A DNA stretch of 64,000 bases, taken from the NCBI GenBank assembly GCA_007859835.1, contig SJPJ01000001.1, forward strand, positions 4,330,513 through 4,394,512, given 5' to 3'. Shown piece after piece: positions 45,713-54,453 of this stretch. Source of the DNA: Novipirellula herctigrandis (GTDB taxonomy: Bacteria > Planctomycetota > Planctomycetia > Pirellulales > Pirellulaceae). Within the stretch, counting starts at the first letter, position 1; each line of letters begins with the position of its first letter. The notes under the pieces are model-generated. The model saw nothing but the letters and a program-made list of their open reading frames with translations, searched no databases and was not told the DNA's origin. The translations under genes were made by a program, and so were the position numbers.

Positions 45713-46471
45713 TTATCGCCCATGTTTGAGTCGGTCGCCCAACGCATCGGCTAAATCAGGGACCGCATAGATCTTATTGGCAACCGAATCAATGTTATAG
45801 TCAACACGACGAAACGTCACCGTCTTTGCTTCGGTATCTAAAATCGCATAGCAGGACCGGCGATCCTCATCACGCGGTTGGCCCACGCTGCCGACATTGA
45901 TCATCACTTTCTCGCGAGAGAGTTGGTAAACGTGATCACATTCATCGGGGGAAATGAATTCACACTCTGTCGTAAAGACGCCCGGCAAATGGGTATGCCC
46001 CATGAAGCAAACATGCTCGATCTTGCCGAACAAAATCTCCATTTTTCGGGTGTCAAACACATACTCGGGAAAGACGTATTCGTTCGTCGGATCTCGTGGT
46101 GAACCATGAACAAAACGGTATTCGCCTTCGTCAATCTGGCGCGGCAATTCACCTAGGAAGTCCCAACGTGCATTCACTTGGTCCGGAGAGCCTGGGCCAT
46201 TATCAAGTTGGTCCCGCGTCCAATAGATCGCTTGCAGGGCCATCGGGTTGAATCCTTCCGGATCGAACAGAGCCGCTTGGTCATGGTTGCCTAAAATCGT
46301 AAGTTTGGCTTCCTTCATTACCGAGTCGAGACATTCGCATGGATTCGGCCCATAGCCAATGATGTCGCCGAGGCAGTAAATGTCATCCACATTTACGGTA
46401 CGAATATCCGCCAGCACTGCAGTGAGCGCGTCGTAATTTCCGTGAATGTCGCTAATCAACGCGCGTTTCAC
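45713..46471 (-). CDS. Metallophosphoesterase, YfcE/MJ0936-like, copy 2
   Basis: A 252-residue paralogue of the preceding gene, with ALISDIHGNYDAL, CLGDIIGYGPNP, ILGNHDQAALF and FMGHTHLPG. All predicted metal ligands are kept. The GTG start at 46471 matches the N-terminus of copy 1. The two copies are head-to-tail, with copy 2 upstream, and have diverged substantially, so they may differ in substrate. It is divergent from tsaB, about 210 bp away. Confidence 0.88.
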   Translation of the reverse strand: MKRALISDIHGNYDALTAVLADIRTVNVDDIYCLGDIIGYGPNPCECLDSVMKEAKLTILGNHDQAALFDPEGFNPMALQAIYWTRDQLDNGPGSPDQVNARWDFLGELPRQIDEGEYRFVHGSPRDPTNEYVFPEYVFDTRKMEILFGKIEHVCFMGHTHLPGVFTTECEFISPDECDHVYQLSREKVMINVGSVGQPRDEDRRSCYAILDTEAKTVTFRRVDYNIDSVANKIYAVPDLADALGDRLKHGR

Positions 46472-46637
46472 TGAAATGTCCCGTGGGTCAAAGTGTCAAT
46501 GGTGGGTCGAAGTGTTTATGGAAGATGCGTGCAACCGGATTGTAAGGGGAACCAATTTTTCACGGCAATCCCACCGCAAACAGATAAGCCATTATTTCAA
46601 GCTCATAGCGGGAAAAGGCAGCTTAGCTTTGTCTGGT

Positions 46638-46679
46638 GGCTTTGCTCCGCTCCTTATTTTAGCTAAAAGAAGCAGAGCC
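46638..46679 (+). promoter_or_regulatory. Hairpin abutting the tsaB start codon
   Basis: GGCTTTGCT (46638-46646) pairs with AGCAGAGCC (46671-46679) over 9 positions including one G-T wobble. The loop contains a perfect 12-bp palindrome TTTTAGCTAAAA (46657-46668). The stem ends one base before the ATG and there is no Shine-Dalgarno sequence. It could affect translation or be a mobile palindromic repeat unit; only the pairing is observed. Confidence 0.4.
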
Positions 46680-47444
46680 ATGTCAGACCTAAACCCAATC
46701 GCGAGTACTTTCCCCCTCGCTAATGTCACTCAAATCGCGATCGAGACGACCGGACGTACCGGTTCGATCGCCGTATTGAGTGCCGAACAAGTCATCCACC
46801 AAGAGACCTTGGGGCTCAATCGGCGTGCTGCAGCAGATATTGGGCCGGCACTCCAACGAGCGATTTCGATTGCCCGTGCTCTTTCGGATTCAATTGGATT
46901 TATTTCCGTCGCCGATGGTCCAGGCTCCTTCACAGGGCTGAGAATCGGCATCACGACTGCAAAAATGCTCAGCTATGCAATTGAGGCCCCTCTAGTGGCG
47001 GTTGACTCGGTCGCTGCGGTGGGGGCAACGGTTTTTGCGGAGCAACCGTGTAGCATCGAGACGCCTGACGCCGTGTTGGTGGCACTTGATGCATACCGCA
47101 GTCAGATATTTTCCGGCCAACTCCGTCGGATGGAATTGTTGACTCCATTGGAAAAATTGTCGCAGAGTTGGTCCAGTCATCCCGATGGCATTGCGATGGT
47201 CGACATGGACCATTGGGATGATCAGCTTGGGCAATGCGAAGGTGAGGCGCTTTTGTTTGCTGGCGATGCGAAGCCGTTTAGTAAGTCATCGGTAACGATG
47301 GCAAGTCGGTCGCAAGCCGATGCAGTCGGAGTTGGCTTGTTGGGGTTTCGCGCGGCGACCCTTGGCCAATGGAGTGACCCGTTTGCATTGATCCCACGTT
47401 ACCTTCGGGGCAGTGCCGCCGAAGAAAAAGCAGCAAAGCAATAA
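46680..47444 (+). CDS. tsaB: TsaB, tRNA threonylcarbamoyladenosine synthesis scaffold
   Basis: The 254-residue protein has the ASKHA-fold start AIETTGRTGSIAVL and the core GFISVADGPGSFTGLRIGITTAKML near 80, characteristic of TsaB, the partner of TsaD (and TsaE) in making t6A37 on tRNAs reading ANN codons. It lacks the metal-binding His pair of TsaD, as expected. The ATG at 46680 is chosen; the open frame upstream (to 46446) carries no coding signature. It is followed by the convergent lptB gene 40 bp away. Confidence 0.92.
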   Translation: MSDLNPIASTFPLANVTQIAIETTGRTGSIAVLSAEQVIHQETLGLNRRAAADIGPALQRAISIARALSDSIGFISVADGPGSFTGLRIGITTAKMLSYAIEAPLVAVDSVAAVGATVFAEQPCSIETPDAVLVALDAYRSQIFSGQLRRMELLTPLEKLSQSWSSHPDGIAMVDMDHWDDQLGQCEGEALLFAGDAKPFSKSSVTMASRSQADAVGVGLLGFRAATLGQWSDPFALIPRYLRGSAAEEKAAKQ

Positions 47445-47484
47445 TCATTGTGCATGTCGACTGCAACGACGGCACTTTGGCTAA

Positions 47485-48351
47485 TTAGACATCTGTCACG
47501 CGGCGAACGGATTTTCGTCGGGATCCATCAGACGGATGGAAATGAGGTCTCGGAACGACTCCGCTGCTTCGAGTTGATGTTTCGGTGCGCTGTGAAGATG
47601 ATTGCGCCGCGCCGTCCAAATCGCCGAGGTACTCCTCACGCACCTTGGGATGTTCTTTCACTTCCTCGGGACTGCCATCGATCAGCACTTGGCCCTGATA
47701 GATCACATAGCACCGATCCACTGTACCGAGAATTTCACGAGCGGCGTGATCGGTAATGAGGACACTGATTCCACTATCGCGGAGTTGCTTGATTACACCC
47801 TGAATCGATTGAACGGTGATCGGGTCGATTCCCGCGAAGGGTTCGTCGAGCATCACGATCCGCGGATTAGAAACGAGGCAACGAGCAATTTCGAGTCGCC
47901 TTCGTTCACCGCCACTCAACCCCGCGGCCTTGCTCTTGCGAATGTGGGTAATGTTGAACTCTTCAAGCAATTGCTCGGTTCGCACCTTCCTTTCCTTGCG
48001 CCCCATGCCGAGAAGTTCCAATAGGGCCGAGATATTTTGTTCGACAGTCAACTTCTTGAATACGCTCGGTTCTTGTGGCAAGTATCCCATATGACCATCC
48101 CGAGCTCGGCGGAACATCGGCCAATCAGTGACGTCTTGTCCTTCCACGTACACACGCCCGCGGTCCGGTTGGATCATTCCACAAATCATCCGAAAACAGG
48201 TCGATTTGCCAGCTCCATTGGGGCCCAGCAAACCAACGATTTCCGCCTCATTGACGTGCAAATTCACGCCATCGACAACACGCCGGCGCCCGTAGGTTTT
48301 TTGTAGATCGATCGCTTGTAGGATCGTTTGCGTTTCGGTGATCGCATCCAT
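47485..48351 (-). CDS. lptB: LptB, ATPase of the LPS transport complex
   Basis: The 288-residue ABC ATPase has Walker A GPNGAGKST near 40, Q-loop PQEPSVF near 92, signature LSGGERRRLE near 145, Walker B IVMLDEPFAGID near 162 and the switch His in LITDHAAREI. The GIDP and DHAAREIL stretches match the LptB group, which powers transport of lipopolysaccharide from the inner membrane. A Ser/Arg-rich tail of about 40 residues is extra. No lptA/C/F/G neighbours are in the window. It is 40 bp downstream of lepB on the same strand. Confidence 0.92.
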   Translation of the reverse strand: MDAITETQTILQAIDLQKTYGRRRVVDGVNLHVNEAEIVGLLGPNGAGKSTCFRMICGMIQPDRGRVYVEGQDVTDWPMFRRARDGHMGYLPQEPSVFKKLTVEQNISALLELLGMGRKERKVRTEQLLEEFNITHIRKSKAAGLSGGERRRLEIARCLVSNPRIVMLDEPFAGIDPITVQSIQGVIKQLRDSGISVLITDHAAREILGTVDRCYVIYQGQVLIDGSPEEVKEHPKVREEYLGDLDGAAQSSSQRTETSTRSSGVVPRPHFHPSDGSRRKSVRRVTDV

Positions 48352-48391
48352 GCTTCGTACTCTTTTGTTTTGCCGATTTTTACATGCGTGA

Positions 48392-50395
48392 CTAGCGGAT
48401 CAGTTTCATTCGGCGAAAATTTGGGGTAAAGGGAACCGGCGAGTTCCACGAGTGAGGCCAAAACACCAGCAGCGCCTTTCCGACAAGCAGATCTCGGGGC
48501 ACATACGAAGCGTCCGACCACTTGTCGGCATCTTCGGGCATGCCAAAGCGGACCTTCGTTCCCGCCCAACATCGAGCGTCGAGACTCTCCGGGCTATTGT
48601 CACCCATCGGGAAAAATTGGTCTTCTTCCAATTCAAACGTGACCTCGCGTCTCGCTTTCCAAACTGGTGACTCAGCCCACGTTTCGGGTTGGCCCATCAT
48701 GTCTTGGATGTCAAAATCCGTAACCGCACCACCAGCAGCTTGCCAAACTTGGCGCATGTCATAGTCAGACATTCCTTCGCTACTGTCAGCGGTTGCGATG
48801 TAATATTTGTCGCGATCAACTCGCAAATGATGGATGGTGCTGTCGCCGCCTCGCACACCAATTCCCAAAGGTGAAGCGTCCATCGGGTGCACCGCAGCGA
48901 TGTACCGAGGGTAGGCCTCGTCGTCCGATCGGAATTTTCGAGCGTCAAACGTCGTCGGTGCATCGAATGCGACTAACTCGTCATTGACCCAAAGCAATAT
49001 CTGGTCATCACAGTTGCTCATTCGCACCGAGACCCGTGAACCCGCTTTGACGATCGTTTGGGCGGTGGGGTGCAAATTCAGCCGTTCGGTTTCACTGTCG
49101 AACGGCAAAGGTTTGTCGTCCAAAATCGTCAACGCTGCGGTTCCGCTTGTTAAATCAATTTGACATTGATGCCGAATGCCCGCTTCCACGATCTCCAGTA
49201 GCAGTTCTTTGCTGTCAGTCGACGTTTCGACTTCCGCTTCAAAGATCAGGTCACCGACCCAATGGATGCCGTCACGCGACAATCCTTGGTTTCCAAACAT
49301 GGCACGCTGCTTGAATTGCTCCGGGCCGACTCCCGATTGAAATGAATTCGACAAAACGCCCTGTGAGTAGCTCGTCAGCATCGACCAAGGACGACTCAGC
49401 GAACGTCGTTGGATCGCCGACGGTTTCTCGTCATACAAGACGTCTGCTGGGACATGAATGTAAGAGTCGTACGAATAAAAATCGGTAATCAATCGGCTTG
49501 AGTAGGGATCAACATCGGCGAGTGATAAGCCTTTGTCCGCACGTTCCCATTGTTGTTCATTGGGCCATCGGTGATAGTACCGAAGCCAATTCACGCGATC
49601 CGCTGCATCGCTCCCAAGCGTTGCTGTCATCGAATCGGTCGATTGGTTGACTTGCCACGAATCTTGCGGAACGCTGGTCGCGTTTTCGCTCCAAGGTTGC
49701 CACCGGCTAGGGTACTTTGATTTGACTAGCACCTCCGATTGGTAATCGGTGTCATGCACCAAGTGACGCATCGACAAGATTTTTTCGGCGGGCTTGTGCA
49801 AGATTTTGTCTGGATCGTTTGATCCGGTCGGCCGTGTAAAGGCATCACCGTGATGGAGCGTCAATGTTTCGCCGGGCAGTCCGACAAGCCGTTTGATGTA
49901 GTTTTGTTTTGGGTTGCCAGGGAACTTGAAAACGATCACGTCCCATCGCTTTGGTTCCGAAATCGTGTAGGCAAACTTGCTGACTAAAATCCGGTCACCG
50001 TTGAAGGTGCCGTGGTCCGCAATATTCGCTAGATCCATCGGGTTGATGTGGCGACAGTTTGGGCAAATCCCGGCAACCACGGCATTTTCGGTGACTGGGC
50101 CGCGCCGTTCTAAACTGGCACCGACTTGGAACGGGGCTCCACAACGGTCACAGAACATGTCTTTATGGGCGCCCATCAAAGTTGGGGCCATCGAACCCGT
50201 TGGAATCACGAATGCTTCGGCCAAAAAGGCACGGAACAATAGCGCCAATATAAAGGCGACGACAAACGCCTCGACCGTTTCGCGTTGCGCGGCCGTGCGG
50301 AAGGTTTCGGCACGAACCTGAGCGGGGCTGCGGTGCCCCTTGGCGTCCTTCGCATCTGTTGCCGAGCTGGATTCAGTAGTGTTTTTTCGGCTCAT
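48392..50395 (-). CDS. lepB: Signal peptidase I with a large inserted beta-rich domain and zinc-ribbon
   Basis: The 667-residue protein is two to three times the usual size. One membrane helix (42-58) leads to PTGSMAPTL with the catalytic Ser68. A four-Cys motif (CDRC 82-85, CPNC 111-114) may bind zinc. The general-base Lys168 is in NYIKRLVGLPGETL. A region of about 400 residues follows; its second half (FEAEVETSTDSKELLLEI, VSVRMSNCDDQILLWVNDEL, IHHLRVDRD) looks like a LamG/jelly-roll sandwich. The conserved MGDNSPESLDAR box returns near 597. Signal peptidase I cuts Sec/Tat signal peptides. The ATG at 50395 is preferred to a TTG at 50461. The binding partner of the insert is unknown. Confidence 0.9.
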   Translation of the reverse strand: MSRKNTTESSSATDAKDAKGHRSPAQVRAETFRTAAQRETVEAFVVAFILALLFRAFLAEAFVIPTGSMAPTLMGAHKDMFCDRCGAPFQVGASLERRGPVTENAVVAGICPNCRHINPMDLANIADHGTFNGDRILVSKFAYTISEPKRWDVIVFKFPGNPKQNYIKRLVGLPGETLTLHHGDAFTRPTGSNDPDKILHKPAEKILSMRHLVHDTDYQSEVLVKSKYPSRWQPWSENATSVPQDSWQVNQSTDSMTATLGSDAADRVNWLRYYHRWPNEQQWERADKGLSLADVDPYSSRLITDFYSYDSYIHVPADVLYDEKPSAIQRRSLSRPWSMLTSYSQGVLSNSFQSGVGPEQFKQRAMFGNQGLSRDGIHWVGDLIFEAEVETSTDSKELLLEIVEAGIRHQCQIDLTSGTAALTILDDKPLPFDSETERLNLHPTAQTIVKAGSRVSVRMSNCDDQILLWVNDELVAFDAPTTFDARKFRSDDEAYPRYIAAVHPMDASPLGIGVRGGDSTIHHLRVDRDKYYIATADSSEGMSDYDMRQVWQAAGGAVTDFDIQDMMGQPETWAESPVWKARREVTFELEEDQFFPMGDNSPESLDARCWAGTKVRFGMPEDADKWSDASYVPRDLLVGKALLVFWPHSWNSPVPFTPNFRRMKLIR

Positions 50396-50739
50396 AGGGG
50401 GGATTTCGGGAACGCGAATCGAGGATTGAGGGAGTTTGGGGCAAACAGAGGCGGTATTCAAACAAGCATCCTAGCGACTTTACTAGGTTTACGGAACTTC
50501 GATTTCATTCGTTCACTCTAGCAGGTCTCCGACTCCACAAAAGAGCGTCCACAGCGGTGATTTCGCGGAGCGAAAGGTGGCAATTTGGAAGCAGAGACGC
50601 CAAAGTGAGGAATTGGAAGCAAATCGGCTCTCGACTCGGACTGCACGGAATCCGATCATCCTTTAGAATATTGTCGAGTGTCTTGACGGTTCGCTGAGCG
50701 TTTTCATCGAGCATTTTCACTGTGCTGTTCCCGTAATGC
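50396..50739. other. Intergenic region between divergent lepB and the TPR gene
   Basis: A short hairpin CCTAG/CTAGG occurs near 50472-50489. No gene, RNA or strong promoter is recognised. Frames here on the minus strand lack coding character. Confidence 0.5.
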
Positions 50740-52662
50740 ATGTCCATGTCCTTTCGTCCAAATTGCTCACAATCTTGGTTTTCTGCATGGGTTGCCCCGC
50801 TGGTCGGCGCGATTTTGATCGCGATTTCCTCGTCCTTCGGATTCGGAGAAGAAAGCAATGCTGATAGCGAGCCCCTTAAAGAAGTCTCGGATCAGCAAAC
50901 GCGGGTTTCTCAGCTTATCGAACGACTAGGCAGCGAAAGCTATGCGACGCGCATGCGTGCTCGTGAGTCGCTTCAGAGGCTGGGGCTCGAAGCATTTGAC
51001 GAATTGCATTTGGCTCTGTATCACGATGACAGCGAAATCGCGATGACCGCGCGTCATTTGGTCAGCAGTTTATCGGTCAGTTGGTCCAAAGAAACGGACA
51101 TCGAAGAAGTTCGCGAAGTCTTGTATGAGTATGGCGCACAAAGTGAAGATGAACGGCGCAGTCGGATTTCGATCCTGGCCGATTTGCCTGAGCGAGCTGG
51201 GTTGGCGGCGCTTGTTCGGTTGACTCGATTCGAACCCTCATTGGCACTCAATCGTGTTGCCGCGTTATCGCTGATGCGGCAAGCGACCAGCGACGACGAT
51301 GCTGTGCGACGCCAGAACGCCGAAGAAATTCAACGCGGCCTCGGTGAGGGGGGGCGTGCACCTGTGGCTTGGCTTGCGGCCTACGCTGATGACCTTGTCA
51401 GCCATTCCTACGATGCCTCGCGATGGCGAAAACTGGTTAACGAGCAACGGCGCCAAGTCGACACTGGATCGGTTCTATCCGTATCTGGAGCCTCGGTCCT
51501 CGAATTGGTCCGTGTTTGTGCTAACTATGCTTGGCTGCAACATCAAGCCGACGATGCTTTTCAGTTGGTCTCCGAAAACTTAGACCTCGTGCAACCTACC
51601 ACGCGTGATTTAAGCGAAGCATGTGGCTGGGCGATCAAGACCGGATTGTATTCCATTGTCTTGGAACTTCAAAAACGGCACGCTTCGATTTTTGAGGGGC
51701 AGCCGATGCTGCTCTACTCCGCTGCCGAAGCACATCGGGCCAGCGGCAGCGATGACCAGGCGAATCAATTGGCCAATAAGTCACTTGCGATCCGCCCACT
51801 CCCATCCTCCGAAAAAGAACGCGAAGCGATGTCTCCCAATGAGTTGGCTGAAACCGCTCAGGCCCATCGTGAAATTGCCCAGGAACTTCAATCGCGAGGC
51901 TTGTTTGATTGGGCTGAAAGCGAATACCGCTTGATCATTGACAACCTTGACATCGTCATGCCCCCATCGCCAAGAACTCGTGAATTGCTGGCGAGAATGC
52001 TAGCCGAGTTGCAGCGTCATCAAGAGGTTGTCGATGTCTTGTCGCCATTGCTTGAGCGACTCGAAAACGACGACCAATTCAAAAGTGAACTGAATACCGG
52101 TCGATTCACCTACGACAGTATGCGAAGCGATATCCAGTGGCATGCTGCCTTAGCGAAGGTCGACGCAGGCGAAATTGCCGAAGCGAAGCCACTCATTCAA
52201 AAAGCGTTTCGGCTCTATCCCGACAACATTGATATCTTGATCGCCATGTACCATTTGGATCCGAACGATGATGAGTGGGTGAAGATGGTCGAAACTCAAC
52301 TCGAGCAAAGCGTGCGAAATGCCCAGCAAACAATTGACAACATCGAAACGTTAATGAATCGCCCGGGCCGCATTATTCGCAGCGATTCGGCGTTAGCAGG
52401 GGCTTTGAATAGTTACGCCTGGTTGGTCGGCAACACCAAAGGCGACTACGAGCGGGCGCTGCGTTACAGCCAACGGTCGCTGGAACTGATTCCGAATGAT
52501 CCCGAACTCCTTGATACGCTGGCGAGGTGCCACTATGCCGTAGGCGATTACCCAAACGCTCTGAGTACACAATTGAAAGCGGTTCGGCTGATGCCTCACT
52601 CGCCGCAGATGCTCCGCCAACTTGACCTTTTCGAAAAGAAAAATGCCGAGCCACAACCCTAA
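50740..52662 (+). CDS. TPR/HEAT-like repeat protein with a signal or anchor segment
   Basis: The 640-residue protein starts with a hydrophobic segment (VAPLVGAILIAISSSFGFG) that may be a signal peptide. Residues 45-110 resemble HEAT-like helical repeats (IERLGSESYATRMRARESLQRLG, split as two helices), and residues 350-640 contain TPR units such as YERALRYSQRSLELIPNDPELLDTLARCHYAVGDY (only ends quoted here: YERALRYSQRSLEL and LLDTLARCHYAVGDY). These fold as protein-binding superhelices. No enzyme motif is seen; its partner is unknown. No close operon neighbour is evident. Confidence 0.75.
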   Translation: MSMSFRPNCSQSWFSAWVAPLVGAILIAISSSFGFGEESNADSEPLKEVSDQQTRVSQLIERLGSESYATRMRARESLQRLGLEAFDELHLALYHDDSEIAMTARHLVSSLSVSWSKETDIEEVREVLYEYGAQSEDERRSRISILADLPERAGLAALVRLTRFEPSLALNRVAALSLMRQATSDDDAVRRQNAEEIQRGLGEGGRAPVAWLAAYADDLVSHSYDASRWRKLVNEQRRQVDTGSVLSVSGASVLELVRVCANYAWLQHQADDAFQLVSENLDLVQPTTRDLSEACGWAIKTGLYSIVLELQKRHASIFEGQPMLLYSAAEAHRASGSDDQANQLANKSLAIRPLPSSEKEREAMSPNELAETAQAHREIAQELQSRGLFDWAESEYRLIIDNLDIVMPPSPRTRELLARMLAELQRHQEVVDVLSPLLERLENDDQFKSELNTGRFTYDSMRSDIQWHAALAKVDAGEIAEAKPLIQKAFRLYPDNIDILIAMYHLDPNDDEWVKMVETQLEQSVRNAQQTIDNIETLMNRPGRIIRSDSALAGALNSYAWLVGNTKGDYERALRYSQRSLELIPNDPELLDTLARCHYAVGDYPNALSTQLKAVRLMPHSPQMLRQLDLFEKKNAEPQP

Positions 52663-52800
52663 AGCGGTTCGCAATGAGTGCCTTGCTTCTGAGTGTCTGG
52701 TGCATCGCGCATTACTCGATCGCCAAATCTGAATGGGGGCCAAATCTGAATGCGGGCTTGGTCTTTAGGACGCCGATAACGCATTGGCGATAAGCCGCGT

Positions 52801-53247
52801 TTATTCGCGACACTGGTTGCAGTGTCCGCGAAGTAGGATTTCCGTCACCTCGCCAACCGAATCGCTTTTTCGGCGGCTATTGGCAGTTAATTGCACGTCT
52901 GCCAAGCAGGTTACCGAACCACAATCCACACAAAGAAAATGAGGGTGGTTTGTTTCGTCTTGCGAATCAGGGTCGATCGCTTCGAACCGCCAAACATGGT
53001 CACCAAGTTCAGTGCGGCGTAGCAGTCCCGCATCGGTCAAGTCATTCAGGTTGCGAAACGCAGTCGCTTTGTCGACGCCCATTTTCGATAGCGATTGGGC
53101 GACGTCAGCGTGAGTCAACGGGGACGAGGATTCACGCAATATCCTCAATGCTGCGGTCCGCGCAGGAGTGGCACGCAGTCCCGCATCGCGGATTGCTTGT
53201 TGAATCTCCGGAAAGGTCGAAAGCATCGTATTTGCGCGATCGTTCAT
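52801..53247 (-). CDS. Fur-family metal-responsive repressor (Zur-like)
   Basis: The 148-residue protein has a winged helix (ATPARTAALRILRES; KMGVDKATAFRNLNDLTDAGLL, near 52-72) and a dimerisation domain with two Cys pairs (CVDC and CNQC) forming the structural zinc site. HPHFLCVDCG provides a regulatory-metal ligand. The classical Fur His-rich HHHDH motif is reduced here to NHPH. Its position facing a ZIP zinc-type transporter suggests zinc control, but iron or manganese is possible. Its own promoter appears to overlap the shared operator region. Confidence 0.88.
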   Translation of the reverse strand: MNDRANTMLSTFPEIQQAIRDAGLRATPARTAALRILRESSSPLTHADVAQSLSKMGVDKATAFRNLNDLTDAGLLRRTELGDHVWRFEAIDPDSQDETNHPHFLCVDCGSVTCLADVQLTANSRRKSDSVGEVTEILLRGHCNQCRE

Positions 53248-53283
53248 GTTTGGGAGGGGTAGATGAGAGAACGGATTGCTTTC

Positions 53284-53367
53284 ATCCTACGCAGATGCAC
53301 ATTTATTGCAAGTGCATTCAGTTCCTTGGTTTTGGATACTTGCAATCGGATTGCAATTCCCTAGGAT
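53284..53367. promoter_or_regulatory. Divergent promoters with palindromic operator, fur-like/ZIP
   Basis: Two promoters with the same layout face apart. For the ZIP gene (plus): TTGCAA 53340-53345, 16 bp, TAGGAT 53362-53367. For the regulator (minus): TTGCAA on the complement of 53306-53311, 16 bp, TAGGAT on the complement of 53284-53289. The ZIP -35 lies inside a perfect 7-3-7 palindrome TTGCAATCGGATTGCAA (53340-53356). The regulator -35 starts a degraded copy, TTGCAATAAATGTGCA. A dimeric Fur protein on these sites would cover both -35 elements. Confidence 0.65.
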
Positions 53368-53426
53368 TGGGGTTCGCTTTTTGTTCGAAGCGGCGTTCAC
53401 CTTTTTTATGATAATTTTGCCGTTCC

Positions 53427-54317
53427 ATGACTGAATCCCTTCTTGCGATTTACTGCGTATTGATCGTACTTGCTTCGGTCACGGGCGGGTGGTTGCCCGC
53501 GATCATGCGAATGACTCATTTGCGGACCCAAATGCTAATGAGCTTTGTGGCGGGGTTGATGCTAGGGATAGCGATGCTGCATATGCTGCCTCATGCATCC
53601 GAACTGCTCGGATCCCCGTTCCGCACTTCGGCCGCCGCTTTGGCAGGAATTTTGGCAATGTTTTTGCTAATGCGAGCCTTTCACGCTCATGCTCATGGGG
53701 GCCAGGAGGAAGCGTGTGAGCAGGACCATTCGCACGACCATAAACACTCGCATGATCATGGGCACTCACATGAGTCGGCGAAGCATTTGGGATGGCTGGG
53801 AATGCTGTTCGGGCTTGGGCTTCATACTCTGATGGACGGAGTTGCACTTGCTGCCAGCATTGCGGCCGAAGCGCCTCACCAGCCTTGGCTGGGGCTTGCG
53901 GGCCTGGGGACCTTTTTGGCGGTAATGCTCCACAAGCCTCTCGATGCATTTGCGATCACGTCGGTGATGAAATCCGGCGGTTGGACGCCAGTGCAGCAGA
54001 GCTTGGTAAATATGTCGTTCTCGTTGGCTTGCCCGATTGGCGCGTTATTGTTCTTTTTCGGTGCCAGTCAGATGTCAGCAGAAAGTGAATTCCTGGGGTG
54101 GGGGTTAGCGGTGTCAGCGGGCTTCTTCATTTGTATTTCGCTTTCGGACTTGTTGCCCGAAGTTGCTTTTCATGACCATGATCGATTGAAGCTGACCTCT
54201 GCCCTGCTTCTTGGGGTTGCGTTGGCGGTCGGAATCGAAAATTTGCCCGGCCATGCCCACGATGACCATAGCCAGGAAGGTCCAGCACCAATTGTTCAAG
54301 CAGTCGAGAGTCCGTAG
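53427..54317 (+). CDS. ZIP-family metal transporter
   Basis: The 296-residue protein has about eight membrane helices. The His-rich cytosolic loop between helices 3 and 4 (HDHKHSHDHGHSHE, near 104-117) is typical of ZIP importers. GLHTLMDGVALAAS near 136-149 and HKPLDAFAI near 172-180 carry the conserved His and Asp that form the binuclear metal site. Import of zinc or another divalent metal into the cytoplasm is the family role. The gene is divergent from the Fur-like regulator, which likely represses it. Confidence 0.9.
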   Translation: MTESLLAIYCVLIVLASVTGGWLPAIMRMTHLRTQMLMSFVAGLMLGIAMLHMLPHASELLGSPFRTSAAALAGILAMFLLMRAFHAHAHGGQEEACEQDHSHDHKHSHDHGHSHESAKHLGWLGMLFGLGLHTLMDGVALAASIAAEAPHQPWLGLAGLGTFLAVMLHKPLDAFAITSVMKSGGWTPVQQSLVNMSFSLACPIGALLFFFGASQMSAESEFLGWGLAVSAGFFICISLSDLLPEVAFHDHDRLKLTSALLLGVALAVGIENLPGHAHDDHSQEGPAPIVQAVESP

Positions 54318-54367
54318 GGAAAGCCTTTCCAACGCAAATTCCCAAAGCAATTTACTGTCGTCGCACT

Positions 54368-54407
54368 TGTTTTACCTGAGTTGCCAGTGTTTTACCTGAG
54401 TTGCCAG
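54368..54407 (+). repeat. 20-bp direct tandem duplication
   Basis: TGTTTTACCTGAGTTGCCAG occurs twice in perfect tandem (54368-54387, 54388-54407) between the ZIP gene and the methyltransferase gene, as from a slippage event. Confidence 0.9.
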
Positions 54408-54453
54408 TGCGGTTCCGATTAAGATCATTCATGCAAACCCTGTTGGAGCAAAA

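Noticed and set aside
50505-50858. 118-residue ORF opposite the TPR gene start
   Set aside because: It overlaps the coding start of the TPR gene on the other strand and shows no domain or coding bias.
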